Source of the DNA: Cavia porcellus
Taxonomy: Eukaryota > Chordata > Mammalia > Rodentia > Caviidae
NCBI RefSeq assembly: GCF_034190915.1
Contig: NW_026947503.1
Span: 27,238,532-27,302,531, forward strand
Direction of reading: 5' to 3'
Length of the DNA: 64,000 nt
In this document: positions 10,621 through 21,112 of the stretch, in pieces
Layout: every line of letters starts with the position of its first letter
How positions within the stretch are numbered: position 1 is the first letter of the stretch
The notes under the pieces: model-generated
What the model saw: only the letters and a program-made list of their open reading frames with translations
Database searches by the model: none
What the model was told of the DNA's origin: nothing
Made by a program: the position numbers and the translations under genes

Positions 10621-11630
10621 AAATATTTACATATCTAGATATTTTAACTAGAATAAATAGTCAAGTTAGAATTCCACTACTAGTTTTTTTACCCCAAAGT
10701 CATTCTCATGTAAGTGTCCATTTATGGAAATGCTCATTGAGATATTCTTTTTCTATGCCATGATAGAGAGAATGACTGGTTAATATATGGAGAGATGGAC
10801 TGGGAATATATGGCAAGTGTGTTCCAAAGACTAGATGTTCACGCAGCAGCATAATTAGACTTAAAAATGTGATGATAAGTGGAAAAAAAATAAGGAATAG
10901 AATAAAGGTAGGACAATATAACACTTTTCTAAATTGAAATACATAAGAGTAAGATAACAAGACATGTTATTTCTAAATATACATAAACAAAAGAGAGCTA
11001 TTTGGGAAGGGTTAGGAGAATAAACATAGGAAAAGGAGATAAAGTGAAGCCAAAATATAAAACAAGAGAAATACCTCCCGTAATTATTAAATGCTGTGAG
11101 CTGAGAAGCATAATCAATTCAATCTTCTGAAACTAATACTCAGCTGAAAATACAACAGTTGTCTAAGATATTTTCTTTACATTACCTGGAATATTAGATA
11201 TTGAGGTTTTCCAATTAAAATTAGAATTATTTTAATATTGGAAATGCCTTTTGCAAATTTATTTTGGAGTTAATAGTATATGTTTAGTTAAAATATACTT
11301 TGGTTTCTAATCCTTTTACATTAAAGTCTTCTTTCAAGCATCTTTCCTGTAAGTCTTTATTTTCCCTGTCCCCTTTTTCCCTTTGGGTAACATCTTTCTA
11401 ACAAAATAATTATTATTGATAAAGATAATGTACTCCATTGAGGTTCGCGTTGCATTAGCAAGGTTGTGGATATCAACAGAAACATCAAGCATTTTATATT
11501 TGCAAGTGTTGGGGAGAGTGGAGGAAGGGTAGTTCAATATAATCAATACACATTGTATTCATGTGTGGCAATATCACACCAAACTCCATTAATATGTACT
11601 ATTAATTTATGTTAATAAAAAAATTTTTAA
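10621..11630 (+). mobile_element. Possible L1 3' region ending in AATAAA tail
   Basis: It continues from the ORF2 fragments. The last ~130 bp (11500-11630) run through GTTGGGGAGAGTGGAGGAAG, then a 'catgtgtggcaatatcacaccaaact' type phrase, and end in ATGTTAATAAAAAAATTTTT. That is the usual order for a rodent L1 3' terminus with a polyadenylation signal and degraded A-tail. The part between 10620 and 11300 is less certain. Confidence 0.4.
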
Positions 11631-12379
11631 ATAATTGGGAAACGGCATACATCAACCAGTCTCTTTTCACTGAAGAAAATCTAAAGGAAAGTGATGATAA
11701 AGAACCCCAAATGTTAATATCTTAATGATATAAAAATACTAAAATAGTATTACATGAAAAGCTAACCTTAACTTATCAACAACAACATGGAATTATCTTC
11801 TACAGTGATTTTTATAAAAATAAAACTGACCCTCATTGATATGCTCCTCGCCATTTGAGAGCAAAATATTTGCTTTGTAAAATCATTTCATTTAGTATTT
11901 ATTGCTAACAGCATATATTTTTGTTCACAGCTTTCTTTGTTCAGTGCACAATGAAAAAAGAACTCTCTTTAATTCTGCCCAAAAGATAAAAGATGGTTAT
12001 TTGATAATTTTCCTGAGTACCCAAGTTCTTATGTTGGGTTTCTGTAAAGTAAAGGGCTAGTATATGTATGCAGAGATTGTTGTCATAATTACCCTACTTG
12101 AACAGATGTTTACTGTCTGTTGAGGTTTGGAAAGATTGGAGCCCATGATGAGTTTTTGGAGCTCAGGGGACACAGGAAATGGGCTTTTCAGAAAAAGAAG
12201 CAGACATGGACTTGTATACCTACTCGACTCCTCTCCTTAGACTACAGAAAATGTCTTGCAGTGGGGCCAATTTTCACATTTTTATTATTACTGTGTGGTC
12301 TTTAAACTTTATAAGTTTCCTAAAGCTCTTTCAAATTCCACATCTCTTTGAATCCATATAAATAACCAGTCAGATAAGT
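11631..12379. other. Gene-free unique sequence
   Basis: I see no repeat. Two short frames (12120-12305 and 12179-12361) overlap in different frames on the same strand and carry no recognisable domain. The 12120-12260 part is less AT-rich. Confidence 0.4.
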
Positions 12380-12500
12380 AGAATTATATTTTTACTTTAC
12401 CAGTGAAGTAACTAAGGTTGAGAGAAGCTGCTCAATTTGCTAAAGTAAAATGCAAAGTCAGGACCCAAACTTTTGAGTAGAGTCTTTTGTCTATGAAAAG
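12380..12500 (-). mobile_element. MIR fragment
   Basis: The plus strand reads CCAGTGAAGTAACTAAGGTT, then GAGAGAAGCTGCTCAATTTG, then AAGTCAGGACCCAAAC. This is the reverse-complement MIR order (AGATGAGGAAACTGAGG, AGAGAGGTTAAGTAACTTGC, GGATTTGAACCC). MIR is an ancient mammalian tRNA-derived SINE, so the copy is old and degraded. Confidence 0.7.
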
Positions 12501-12602
12501 AAGCCTTAGGACCCTGTTTTCTCCTTATTCCCTCAAATCCATTTCCCCTTGACTGTCATCATCAGCAAGATGTTTACAAAATAACATGTTAATGTTTTCT
12601 TT

Positions 12603-12737
12603 AAAATTATATGTCTGAGGGGCTGGGAATTTAGCTCAGCGGCATAAGCACCTGCCTTGCAAGCAGGTGGTCATGAGTTCGATCCCCGGTACCGATAAAA
12701 AGAAAAAAGAAAAAGTATAAAAAAAATTAAATATCTG
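12603..12737 (+). mobile_element. tRNA-derived ID-like SINE, near full length
   Basis: It starts at 12619 with GGGGCTGGGAATTTAGCTCA, which includes the pol III A box (TAGCTCAGCGG). The B box is GAGTTCGATCC (12675-12685), and the 3' end is CCCCGGTACCGATAAAAAG with an A-rich tail containing G interruptions. It is flanked by imperfect 15-bp direct repeats, AAAATTATATGTCTG (12603-12617) and AAAATTAAATATCTG (12723-12737), matching at 13 of 15 positions. The 'TGCAAGCAGGTGGTCAT' middle differs from rat ID. An intact pol III promoter does not show that it is transcribed. Confidence 0.9.
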
Positions 12738-13440
12738 CTCTAAAGGATATAATGTATACATAGTGTGTAAGATAGATGACCATCTTACTAAATTTCTGTT
12801 AGATCACTGAACAGAAAAGTTTGCATTGTCAATGTTTGAGTGTCTAGCTACCTTGTATGCTTTGATTTTGTAACTTTAGCAACTATTGTTAAGATGACAA
12901 TATGTAATGTATCAACTAGCAATTTTTTTCAATTCTGTATTGTACTTTTTTCTATTCTGTTTTTTTAAATTTTCTTTTTTTTTCTTGCTTTAAATAAAAA
13001 ATTAAATATCACCATGAATATTATATAAAGTTATTGAAAGGAAGAGAATGATTTAAAAACAATAGGACAAGTGAAACACTAAAATCTAACTGATCACCAT
13101 TTTCTTGTTAAAAAAAATGTTTAAAACTATTGGAGAAGAACCATATTTGGGGGAAGTCAATGTAGAACAGCCAATATCAAAATAACTACTAATAAAATTA
13201 TTGGACCCTAAATAAAAATAAAAGTATCATTTGACCATCCAGGAATTCTCATCCCTTCAACCAGAACAAAACACATTTAAATTGCAAGGGTACTAATTAA
13301 GGAACCAGATCACATTTTCCTGAACTTTTAAATCATGATGGTTTCTGTCAGAAGTTAATGGAGTAAAAAATTTTAGAGACTAAAGGGAAATAAAAGGGAT
13401 TGTCAAAATTTTATACTTAGACATCCAGAAACTATATCTG
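12738..13440. other. Gene-free AT-rich sequence upstream of the L1 nest
   Basis: No clear feature. The stretch 13100-13440 (ending 'cattcagaaactat'-like text before the first 61-bp unit) could be upstream 5'-UTR of the older L1 or unrelated flank. Confidence 0.35.
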
Positions 13441-13965
13441 AGGACCTGTGGGGATAGAAAGTCTGTACCCAGTGACCTGCAGTCATCTATGAACACTTGA
13501 TGAGGCCTTCAGGGACTGGGGCTCCCCACCAGTGACCCACTTATATCTGGGAACCAATTTTAGGGCCCATGGGCACTGGGAATCCACACCCAACAACCTG
13601 TACAGTCATCTAGGAATACTCGGTGAGGCCTGCAGGGACTGGGTGCCTGCACCCAGTAACCCACAGCCACTTAAGAACACTTGGTAGGCCCACTGGGACT
13701 GGGAGTCTGCTCCTGGCATCCTGCCCACACCCAGAACCCATCTCTGAGGCCTGCAGGGATCAGAAGTCTATGCCCAATGATACACAGTCAACTGGGAACC
13801 CACAGTGAGGCTCACAGAGACTGGGAAGTTGCACCTTGTGACCTGCCCACACACAAGAACCATCTCTGAAGCCCATGAGGACTGTGAGTCCATGACAACG
13901 GACCCATAGCCATCAGCAACCCTCAGTGAGGCCCACTAACATCTGGGCTGCCAGCTCAGGAGGTG
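13441..13965 (+). repeat. ~61-bp tandem repeats, presumed 5' region of the older L1
   Basis: At least eight degenerate units with period 59-62 bp start near 13441, 13502, 13563, 13625, 13687, 13747, 13807, 13868 and 13928. Each has the plan GAGGCC(T/C)..AGGGACTGGG, then CACCCAGTGACC(T/C), then a 'gaacc' run. The block is GC-richer than its surroundings and lies immediately upstream of L1 ORF1-like sequence (from about 13980). That is where rodent L1s keep monomeric promoter repeats or repeated 5'-UTR segments. Two short frames across it are repeat by-products. Confidence 0.75.
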
Positions 13966-14800
13966 ACTGAGACTTGACATTTTATTGATTTGAGGAACTA
14001 AAGAAAATGTCAAAATGACAGATGCATTCTCAGCTTCTAGCCAATCTAGATCAAGTATGGGAGACATAGACATGAATTAATTGAAAATCACATACCTGAC
14101 ATTTATGAAATGATAGCAATGGAAGCAGGAAACAGCTCCAGGAAGCTATAAGGAAATCAGATCAGAAATAATTTCTTAGGTAAAAACAGAAATGATAGGC
14201 ATAATGAAAAGATTGGTGAGTATATCCAAAGAAGATATAGATAAGAAATAAAAATAAAAAAGCATAGAAGAGTGATGGAAATCTTGAATGAACAACACAG
14301 TTAATTAGAATACATGAAACAGATGCAAGGAGATAACCAGGAAATCAAAAATCCCTTTGAAATCTGGGCAAAACAGCATAAATTGAAGACAGACTCTCAG
14401 ACCTTGAAGACAGGATGGCGGCTAGTGACCAAGAAAGGAAAGATCTCTTAAAAATAACAAGGCATCAGGAAATAACAACCCAACAACTGCAAGATGATGA
14501 AAAGAGACAAAGCAAATGACTTAAAAAGACTCTTTGCAGAAGAAATAACAGAAAATTTCCCAAACATGAGGGAAAACCTGACATACAGGTCTCAGGTACA
14601 TAAGACATATAGAATTCTAATTAGCCATAGCCAAAATAAATCTACACCTTGACATATAATAATAAAGATCCCAGAAACTCAACATAAGTACAGAATATTC
14701 AAATCCTCTAGAGAAAAGAAAAAGATTACCTATAAAGGAAAGCCTATCAGAATCAAGACAGACTTCTCAATACAAACCATTAAGTCAAGAGAAACATGGA
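13966..14800 (+). pseudogene. L1 ORF1 remnant (older L1, N-terminal and middle part)
   Basis: This parallels the ORF1 of the younger L1 at 15320-16085. Shared landmarks are AGCTTCTAGCCAATCTAGA leading to a GACATAGACATGAAT block, then AACAGCTCCAGGAAGCTATA, then AACAACTGCAAGATGATG, then GCCTATCAGAATC. L1 ORF1p is an RNA-binding coiled-coil chaperone of the L1 particle. Here the frame is destroyed by many stops. It ends exactly where the younger L1 starts (14800) and resumes at 21113. Confidence 0.85.
14787..14800 (+). repeat. Left target-site duplication of the nested L1
   Basis: AAGAGAAACATGGA here corresponds to AAGAAGAGCATGTA at 21113-21126. The undisturbed homologous site in the younger L1 reads AAGAGGAGCATGGA (about 16087-16100). 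Ten of fourteen positions agree between the two copies. The divergence is high but consistent with an old, drifted duplication. Confidence 0.6.
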
Positions 14801-14804
14801 TGCC

Positions 14805-15190
14805 TGAATTCAGTCCTGGGAGCTGAATGTGCATGAGTTGAATTCCAGCATACAGGGAAGCTTTGGAATGTCACTCCCAGGGAGTAAGACCACACCCAGC
14901 ATCCCAAATCACCAGAGGAGGCATGGAGGTTCCTGCAGGCTTAACTGGGCCATACATAGCGACCTCCAAGCAGCTAAGCAGGAGCTGATTTCAGTCCTGG
15001 GAGAGAATATGTGTGAGTTGAATCCCAGCCTTTAGGGAAGCTTTGGAATGTTGCTCTCTGGCAGTAAAACCTCTCCAGCATTTAAAATCACCGGAGGATG
15101 CATGGGAGGTTCTGGTGGGCCTAAGTGGGCCACGCCCAGTGACCTCCTAGCAGCTAGGCTAGCAGTTGCTTGCAGGCTGCCCTGGGAGCC
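14805..15190 (+). repeat. Two ~181-bp 5' repeats of the nested L1
   Basis: CAGTCCTGGGAG at 14811 recurs at 14992. Each unit then runs through TGAGTTGAAT(T/C)CCAGC, AGGGAAGCTTTGGAATG, a CACTCCCAGGGAGTAA-like block, 'catgg(g)aggtt' and 'gtgacctcc(t/a)agcagctaagc'. A third, partial start (GCCCTGGGAGCC) appears at about 15178. Period is 181 bp. The design resembles the monomeric promoters of rodent L1s, but the sequence is unlike the 61-bp repeats at 13441-13965. The short frames 14829-15035, 15032-15247 and 15048-15254 are by-products. Confidence 0.75.
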
Positions 15191-15319
15191 AAAAGTGGGC
15201 CAGGTGACTCTTAGCTCACCTGGGAACATAAGGAAGCTTTGGGACATAGCTTGATACCCAGAAATACAGGAAATGACATAACAAAAGAGAAAAATACAAC
15301 TTCAAACTCCCAGCCCAAC

Positions 15320-16310
15320 CCAAACAAGTCTAGGAGACATGGACACAGAATAAAATGTAAGCCATACACCTGAAATTCCTGAAATGATAACAACTGAAAT
15401 AAAGAAACAACTCTGGGAAGCTATAAAAGAACTCAAATCAGAAATGATCTCCCAGGTAAAAGAAGAAATGATAAATATAATGAAAGAAATGCCAAACACA
15501 TCTAAATAAGACATAGTTTAAAAATTAGAGGAACAATGCAAAAATATGGAAACTCTGAATGAACAATATAAGAAACGAACAGAATGCATGAAATAGATTC
15601 AAAGAGATACACAGGAAATCAAAAATACCATCGAAAGTTGGTAAAACCATCTAAACAAAAGTGAAGATAGAATTTCAGACCTTAAAGACAAGAATACAGC
15701 TTCTTAATAGGAAAGGAAAGATCTTTTAAAAGTAACACAGAATCAGGAAATAACAATTCAACAGCTGCAAGATGATTCTAAGAAAAAAACCCACAAGATT
15801 GATAGGTATAAATGAAAAAGAAGGTGACAACATGAATGATATCAAGAGGCTATTTATGGAAGTAACAGCTGAAAATTTCCCAAACATTAGAATAGAAACT
15901 GGCATACAGATCAGTGAAGCAGATAGAACTCCAAATAACCATAACCAAAATAAAACTACACCCAGACATATAATAATCAACATCCCATAAGTACAGAATA
16001 TTAAAAGCTGCTAGAGAGAAGAGATGGATCACGTAAAAAGGAAAGCCTATCAGAAACACAGCAGACTTCTCAAAACAATGAAATCAAGAGGAGCATGGAG
16101 TGAAGTATTTCAGATCCTAAGGAAAATATCTTCCAACCAAGAATGATGTACCCTGAAAAACTCTCTTTCAAAATGGATGGAGAAATAAGATATTTCCATG
16201 ACAAAGAACAACTGAAGAACTTCATGACCACCAAACCATCCATGCAAAGAATACTGAAAGACATTCTAGATAAACGTAGGAAAAAACTACTAAGCAAGGC
16301 AAACAATTAA
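15320..16310 (+). pseudogene. L1 ORF1 remnant (nested L1)
   Basis: Homologous to the ORF1 fragment at 13966-14800 in its first part. The C-terminal domain is clear at about 16148-16270, where one frame reads YPEKLSFKMDGEIRYF followed by HDKEQLKNFMTTKPS, the L1 ORF1p C-terminal pattern YPAKLSF...GEI..F.DK..L..F.TT.P. The upstream part encodes an acidic, lysine-rich coiled-coil-like stretch (EMISQVKEEMINIMKEM at about 15445-15495). Several stops and frame changes (for example TAA at 15507) break the reading frame. Confidence 0.85.
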
Positions 16311-16369
16311 ACTGAGTGGAAAGGTAAAGAATCAACAGCAGACAGATAACATGTCATAAGTAAACCAAT

Positions 16370-19300
16370 ATGTATCAGTTATAACCATTAATGTAAATGG
16401 CCTCAATTAACCAATTAAAAGAAATAGACTGACAGAATGGATCAAGAAACAACATCCAACCATATGCTGAATACAAGAAACCCATGTAACCCAAAAGGAA
16501 ACTCATAGACTGAAAGTCAAAGGATGGAAAACAATACTCCATGCATAGGATAAAAAAAAAAAAAACCAACAACAACAACAGAAAAACAAATAAGCATAGC
16601 TATTCTGCTTGCAGATAATGTGAACTTTAAATCAAGAGTGATCCAAAGATATAAAAAAAAAAAGGTCACAACACACACTAGTTAGGGGGAAACTTCAAGA
16701 GGAAGAGATAACAATCTTAAATATATATGCACCAAATTCGGGAGAACCCAGCTATACAAAACAAATATTAACAGAAATTAAAAACCATATAAGCAATAAC
16801 ACAATTACAACAGGAACCTTAACACACCATTGACACAAAGGGACAGATCAACTAGACAAAAATCAACAAAGAAAAAACAGAACTGAATCACACCTGTGAA
16901 CAATGGACTTGGTGGATGTGCACAGAGTGTTCCAACCAACAACATCAGAATATACATTCCTCTCAGCAGCACATGGAATGTTCTTTAAAATAAACCATAT
17001 ACTAGCCCACACGACATGCTTAAGTAAATGTAAAATAGTTGAAATTATTTCATGCATGTTATCAGATCACAGCACCATAAAAGTAGAAATTAATGACAAA
17101 AGAAACTGAGAACCCCCCCCAAACACATGGTAATTGAATAATACACTTCTGAACAATCAGTGGGCCACAGAGGAAATTAAACAAGAAAGTAAACAATATC
17201 TACAAGCAAACAAAAATAAAAATACATCTTACTGAAACCTGTGGGTTACAATGAAATTAGTCCTCAGAGGAAAATTTATTGTGGTGAATTCCCACATCAA
17301 GAAAACAAAAGGAACACAAATAAAAAACCTGACGCTACACCTCAAAAATCTAGACAAAGAAGAGCAAGTCAAGCCCAAATCCAAAAGAAGGGAAGAAATT
17401 ATAAAGGTCAGAGCAGAACTCAATGCAATAGAGACTAAGAAAAGAGTACAAAGAATCAATGAATCAAGGAGTTGGTTCTTTGAGAGAATAAATAAAATTG
17501 ATAAGCCCCTAGCCAACTTTATTTTTAAAAAGGAAAGAAAAAACATGCATGCAAGTTCATGCAATAAGGACTGAAAAGGGTAAAATCACTACAGACCCTG
17601 TGGAAATACAGAAGATCATCAATATCTCTTTTGAAAAGAACCTCTATTCTTATGGGCTTGATAACATGGAAGAAATGGAAAGATTCCTAGAAACATATGA
17701 ATTACCAAAACTGGGTCAAGAAGATGTAAAACTGCTGAATAACCCAATTTCAATTAATGAAATTAAATCCTTACCAACAAATTAAATCCTTACCAACAAA
17801 GAAAAGCTCAGGTCCACATGGATTCACCACAGAATTCTACAAGAAATTCAAAGAAGATTTAATGCTGAAACTCCTCAAACTCTTCAATGAAATTGAAAGG
17901 GAAATAATTTTCCCTAACTCATTCCTGGAGACAAGCATAACTCTGATACCAAAACCAGAGAAAGACCCAACCAAAAAAAAGAGAACTACAGGCCTATCTC
18001 CCTAATGAACATAAATGCAAAAATTCTCAATAAAATATTGGCAAACAGAATGCAGCAAATTTTCAAGAAGAGTATAAATAATGACCAAGTGGGATTCATC
18101 CTAGGAATGCAGAGATGGCTCAACGTACCAAAATCAATAAATGTAATCCACAATATAAATAGAGAAAAAAATAAGAACCACATGATCATTTCTATAGATG
18201 CAGAAAAAGCTTTTGATAAAGTCCAACATTCATTCATAATAAGAACCTTATAGAAAATTGGAATAGATGGTCTTTATCTCAATATGACAAAAGTCATCAA
18301 TGACAAACCAAAAGCCAGCATAATATTAAATGGCCAAAAAATGAAGGCCTTTACCCTAAAATCAGGGACAAGTCCATTATCACCACTCCTATTTAATATA
18401 GTGCTGGAAATACTAGCCAGAGCAATTAGACAAGAAAGGGAAATAAGAGGAATAAGGATAGGAAAAGAAGTTAAATTATTATTTGTAGATGACATGATAC
18501 TCTACATAGAAGACCCCCAAAACTTCATTGAAAGACTCCTAGGTATAATAAATAAATTCAGTAATGTAGCTGAATACAAAGTCAACATTCAAAAATCAAT
18601 AGAATTCCTATACATTAACAATAAAATCACTGAGAGAGAAAAAAGAGAAGCCACATCCTTCACAATAGCATTCAAAACATGAAATACCTAGGAATCAATA
18701 TAAAAAAAAGGTAAAAGATCTATTCAGGGAAAATTATAATGCCCTGAAAAAAGAAATCAAAAAATGGAAAGACATCCCTTGTTCGTGGATAGGAAGAACA
18801 AACACTGTGAAAATGGCCATTATCCCAAAATTGTTGCACATATTTAATGCAATCTCATTAAAATACCACTAGCATACCTCACAGATCTAGAGAAATCACT
18901 CCTAAAATTCATCTGGAACCAGAAGAGACCTAGAATAGTAAAGGCAATTCTAAGCAACAAAGGCAAGGCAGGAGGCATCACAATCCCTGACTTGAAGTTA
19001 TACTACGAGGCTACTGTAATAAAATCTTGTTAGGTACTGGAATAAAAACAGACCTGAAGATCAATGGAATATATTAGAAGATACAACTACAGCTACAAAT
19101 ACACTCAGCCACCTTATCTTTAATAAAAGGGCCAAACACATCCATTGGAAGAAAGATAGTCTCTTTAATAAATGGTGCTGGAAAAATTGGCTCTCCATAT
19201 GCTGAAAACTAATACTAGACCCATGTACTAAAGTCTTAATGAATCAAAGATCTAAATATAAAAAACACTAAATCTTTCAAAGGCAAAGTAGGCAGAAATC

Positions 19301-19993
19301 TTGAAGACATAGGGGTAGGTAGAGAATTCTTGAAAAAGAATCAAACTACATGGGAAATACCTCACAGAGAATCAATAACTAGGATAACATCCTATTAAAG
19401 TGTTTCTGCCTGTCAAAAGGAATCTCCAGTACAGTGAAAAGAAAACACATAAATTGGGAAAAAAATCTTAGTACTGTCTTTTAGACAAAGGGCTTATGTC
19501 TAGAACATATAAAGAATTAAAAATATCAGATCCCCCAAATTCAAAGACCATTCTAAAAGTGGGTAGCTGAGATAAATACACAGTTCTCAGATGAAGAAAT
19601 ACAAATGGAAAATAAATACATCATTGTTCATCATCATTGTTCAGCATCAGGTCATTAGAGAAATGCAAATTAAAACCACATTGAGATCCATTTCACTCAG
19701 GATAAAGAAAACTACCAACAACAAATGTTGGAGAGACTGTGGTGAAAAAGGACTCTCCTTCACTGTTGGGAGTGCAGATTGGTGCAACTACTGTGGAATC
19801 AGTCTGGAGATTCCTCAGAAAGCTAGAATTGGCAGCCCCATTTGACCCAGCTATTCCACTTCTCAGCATATTGCCAGAAGAACTGAAAACATCATACCAC
19901 AGTAATATATATGCACCCATGTTTATAGCAGCACAGTTTGTAATAGCCAGATCTTGGAAACAACCTAATGCCCATCAACTGAGGAATGGATAG
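16370..19993 (+). pseudogene. L1 ORF2 remnant: endonuclease plus reverse transcriptase
   Basis: ORF2p nicks DNA and copies L1 RNA into it. The endonuclease part opens with SVITINVNGLN (about 16375), then a stop, then WIKKQHPTIC and IQETH (catalytic Glu, about 16468). The later motif reads KINHIL at about 16987-17004, with Asn (codon 16993-16995) where L1 endonucleases keep the catalytic Asp of KIDHI; the SDHS motif follows near 17062. The reverse transcriptase shows [14 protein letters not shown] (about 17938), motif [14 protein letters not shown] (about 18190) and the FVDD active site at 18482-18493. A C-terminal KCWRDCGEKG sits near 19715, and the last frame ends at 19993. Frameshifts and stops are many; one is explained by the 19-bp duplication at 17762-17799. 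Confidence 0.93.
17762..17799 (+). repeat. 19-bp tandem duplication inside L1 ORF2
   Basis: ATTAAATCCTTACCAACAA occurs twice back to back (17762-17780 and 17781-17799). Since 19 is not a multiple of three, it shifts the frame by +1. This agrees with the open frame ending at 17785 and its continuation in another frame from 17757 to 18005. Confidence 0.95.
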
Positions 19994-21112
19994 AAACACG
20001 TGTTTTTTTAAAAAACAATGGAGTACTACTCTGCTATAAAGAATGATCACATTGAGATATTTATAAATAAATGGATGCAACTCAAGATCATACTCATAAG
20101 TGAAATAAATCAAACTCACATGTTAAACACCATATAGTCTCCCTAGTGTAAGAAATGGTAAGAGTACATATGGTACAAAATACTCAATAAATACAGTGAA
20201 AGGATAAGAATTTGCTTAAAGGTAAAAAATAATATCTCAGGGAAAATGAGGAAAAAGAAAAAGGAAGGGAAAAGAAAAACTATCTAAAATTGTATAAACA
20301 CATCTAGAATAGCTAAGATGATTGTGCTACAAATTCTGTAAGTTCCTGGAACAAAATAGCTAACATTTGTAGTATTTGTAGTATTGTGCATATTATTGTA
20401 TGGTGATTTGAGGAACTCTTAAAGATTATTATGTAAAATAACAACTCTATTTATGCTCTTATCATCTTGGTTTGAAGGCCTATATTGTCAGTGTTTTGGG
20501 CTCTTTGCTATTATTTATTTGTCTTTTCTGTTTCATGTTTTTCTAGGAATTTGTTTTGTTTTGCTTTTCTCTCTAATATAGAAAGGATATGTATACATGT
20601 AGAGACTCATACATGTGTAGAACTTCTCCTAAACAGTTTATAAAAATCGATCATATAATGCATGATGAAATGAACAGGTATTCTGAAGAAAAAGAGATAT
20701 TAAGGTACCCAGTGATTCAATAGCATCATGCTGTGAAATCCAGGAATACTGTATTTTTTGTTCAGAGTGATTTTAGTCTGTTTTGTATTGCTTAATTTCA
20801 ACATACATGAAGGTATAGACAGCTATTTTGAAGAGAACAAGAGACATATGGCAACCATTGTTGACTTCCCTATTGTTTGATTTTGAAGAACTAAAATGCC
20901 TTCATCATCCTGTTCTGATCAGTTTAATACTATTTTGTTTTGTACAAATTGATTGTAAAGTTATGGAAAACTATTTAGAAGAAAATAGGAGACATTGTGA
21001 TAGACAGTGAAGTTCTCCTGTTGTCTAGCTTTGAAATGTGTCTCTTACATTGTTTTCTTCTGATCTGTTTGTTCTGTTTAATTTTACCCTCGTTAAAATA
21101 AAATTTTAAAAA
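19994..21112 (+). other. L1 3' UTR with ~146-bp tandem units
   Basis: It follows the last ORF2 stop. The first part (20030-20150) holds the standard L1 tail text: ATAAATGGATGCAACTCAAG and AAGTGAAATAAATCAAACTC. The middle is A-rich, then T-rich. From about 20669 three diverged units of ~146 bp follow. Their matching starts are 'ggtattctgaagaaaaagagat' (20676), 'gctattttgaagagaacaagaga' (20822) and 'ctatttagaagaaaataggaga' (20970), each ending in a 'tctga tc.gttt...tctgttt' stretch. The terminus is AAAATAAAATTTTAAAAAAA (about 21095-21112). Long 3' UTRs are normal in L1; tandem units there are not something I recall as typical. Confidence 0.7.

Larger units (their letters stand above)
14801..21112 (+). 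mobile_element. Nested L1, about 6.3 kb
   Basis: A long L1 in the expected order: 5' repeats (14811-15190), ORF1 (about 15320-16310), ORF2 with endonuclease, reverse transcriptase and C-terminal segments (about 16370-19993), then a long 3' UTR ending in AAAATAAAATTTTAAAAAAA. It sits inside ORF1 of another L1 whose two halves (13966-14800 and 21113-24618) join cleanly at the insertion point, with a 14-bp duplication. ORFs are broken by stops and small indels, so it is no longer mobile. It must be younger than the copy it interrupts. Confidence 0.92.

Noticed and set aside
12619..12716. A possible tRNA gene, because of intact A and B boxes
   Set aside because: No proper cloverleaf acceptor stem; it has an A-rich tail and flanking target duplications, so it is a SINE. 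The same applies at 41525 and 8119.
13441..13965. The 61-bp repeats as a CRISPR-like array
   Set aside because: Repeats are degenerate and contiguous without unique spacers, and they sit upstream of L1 ORF1 in a mammalian genome.
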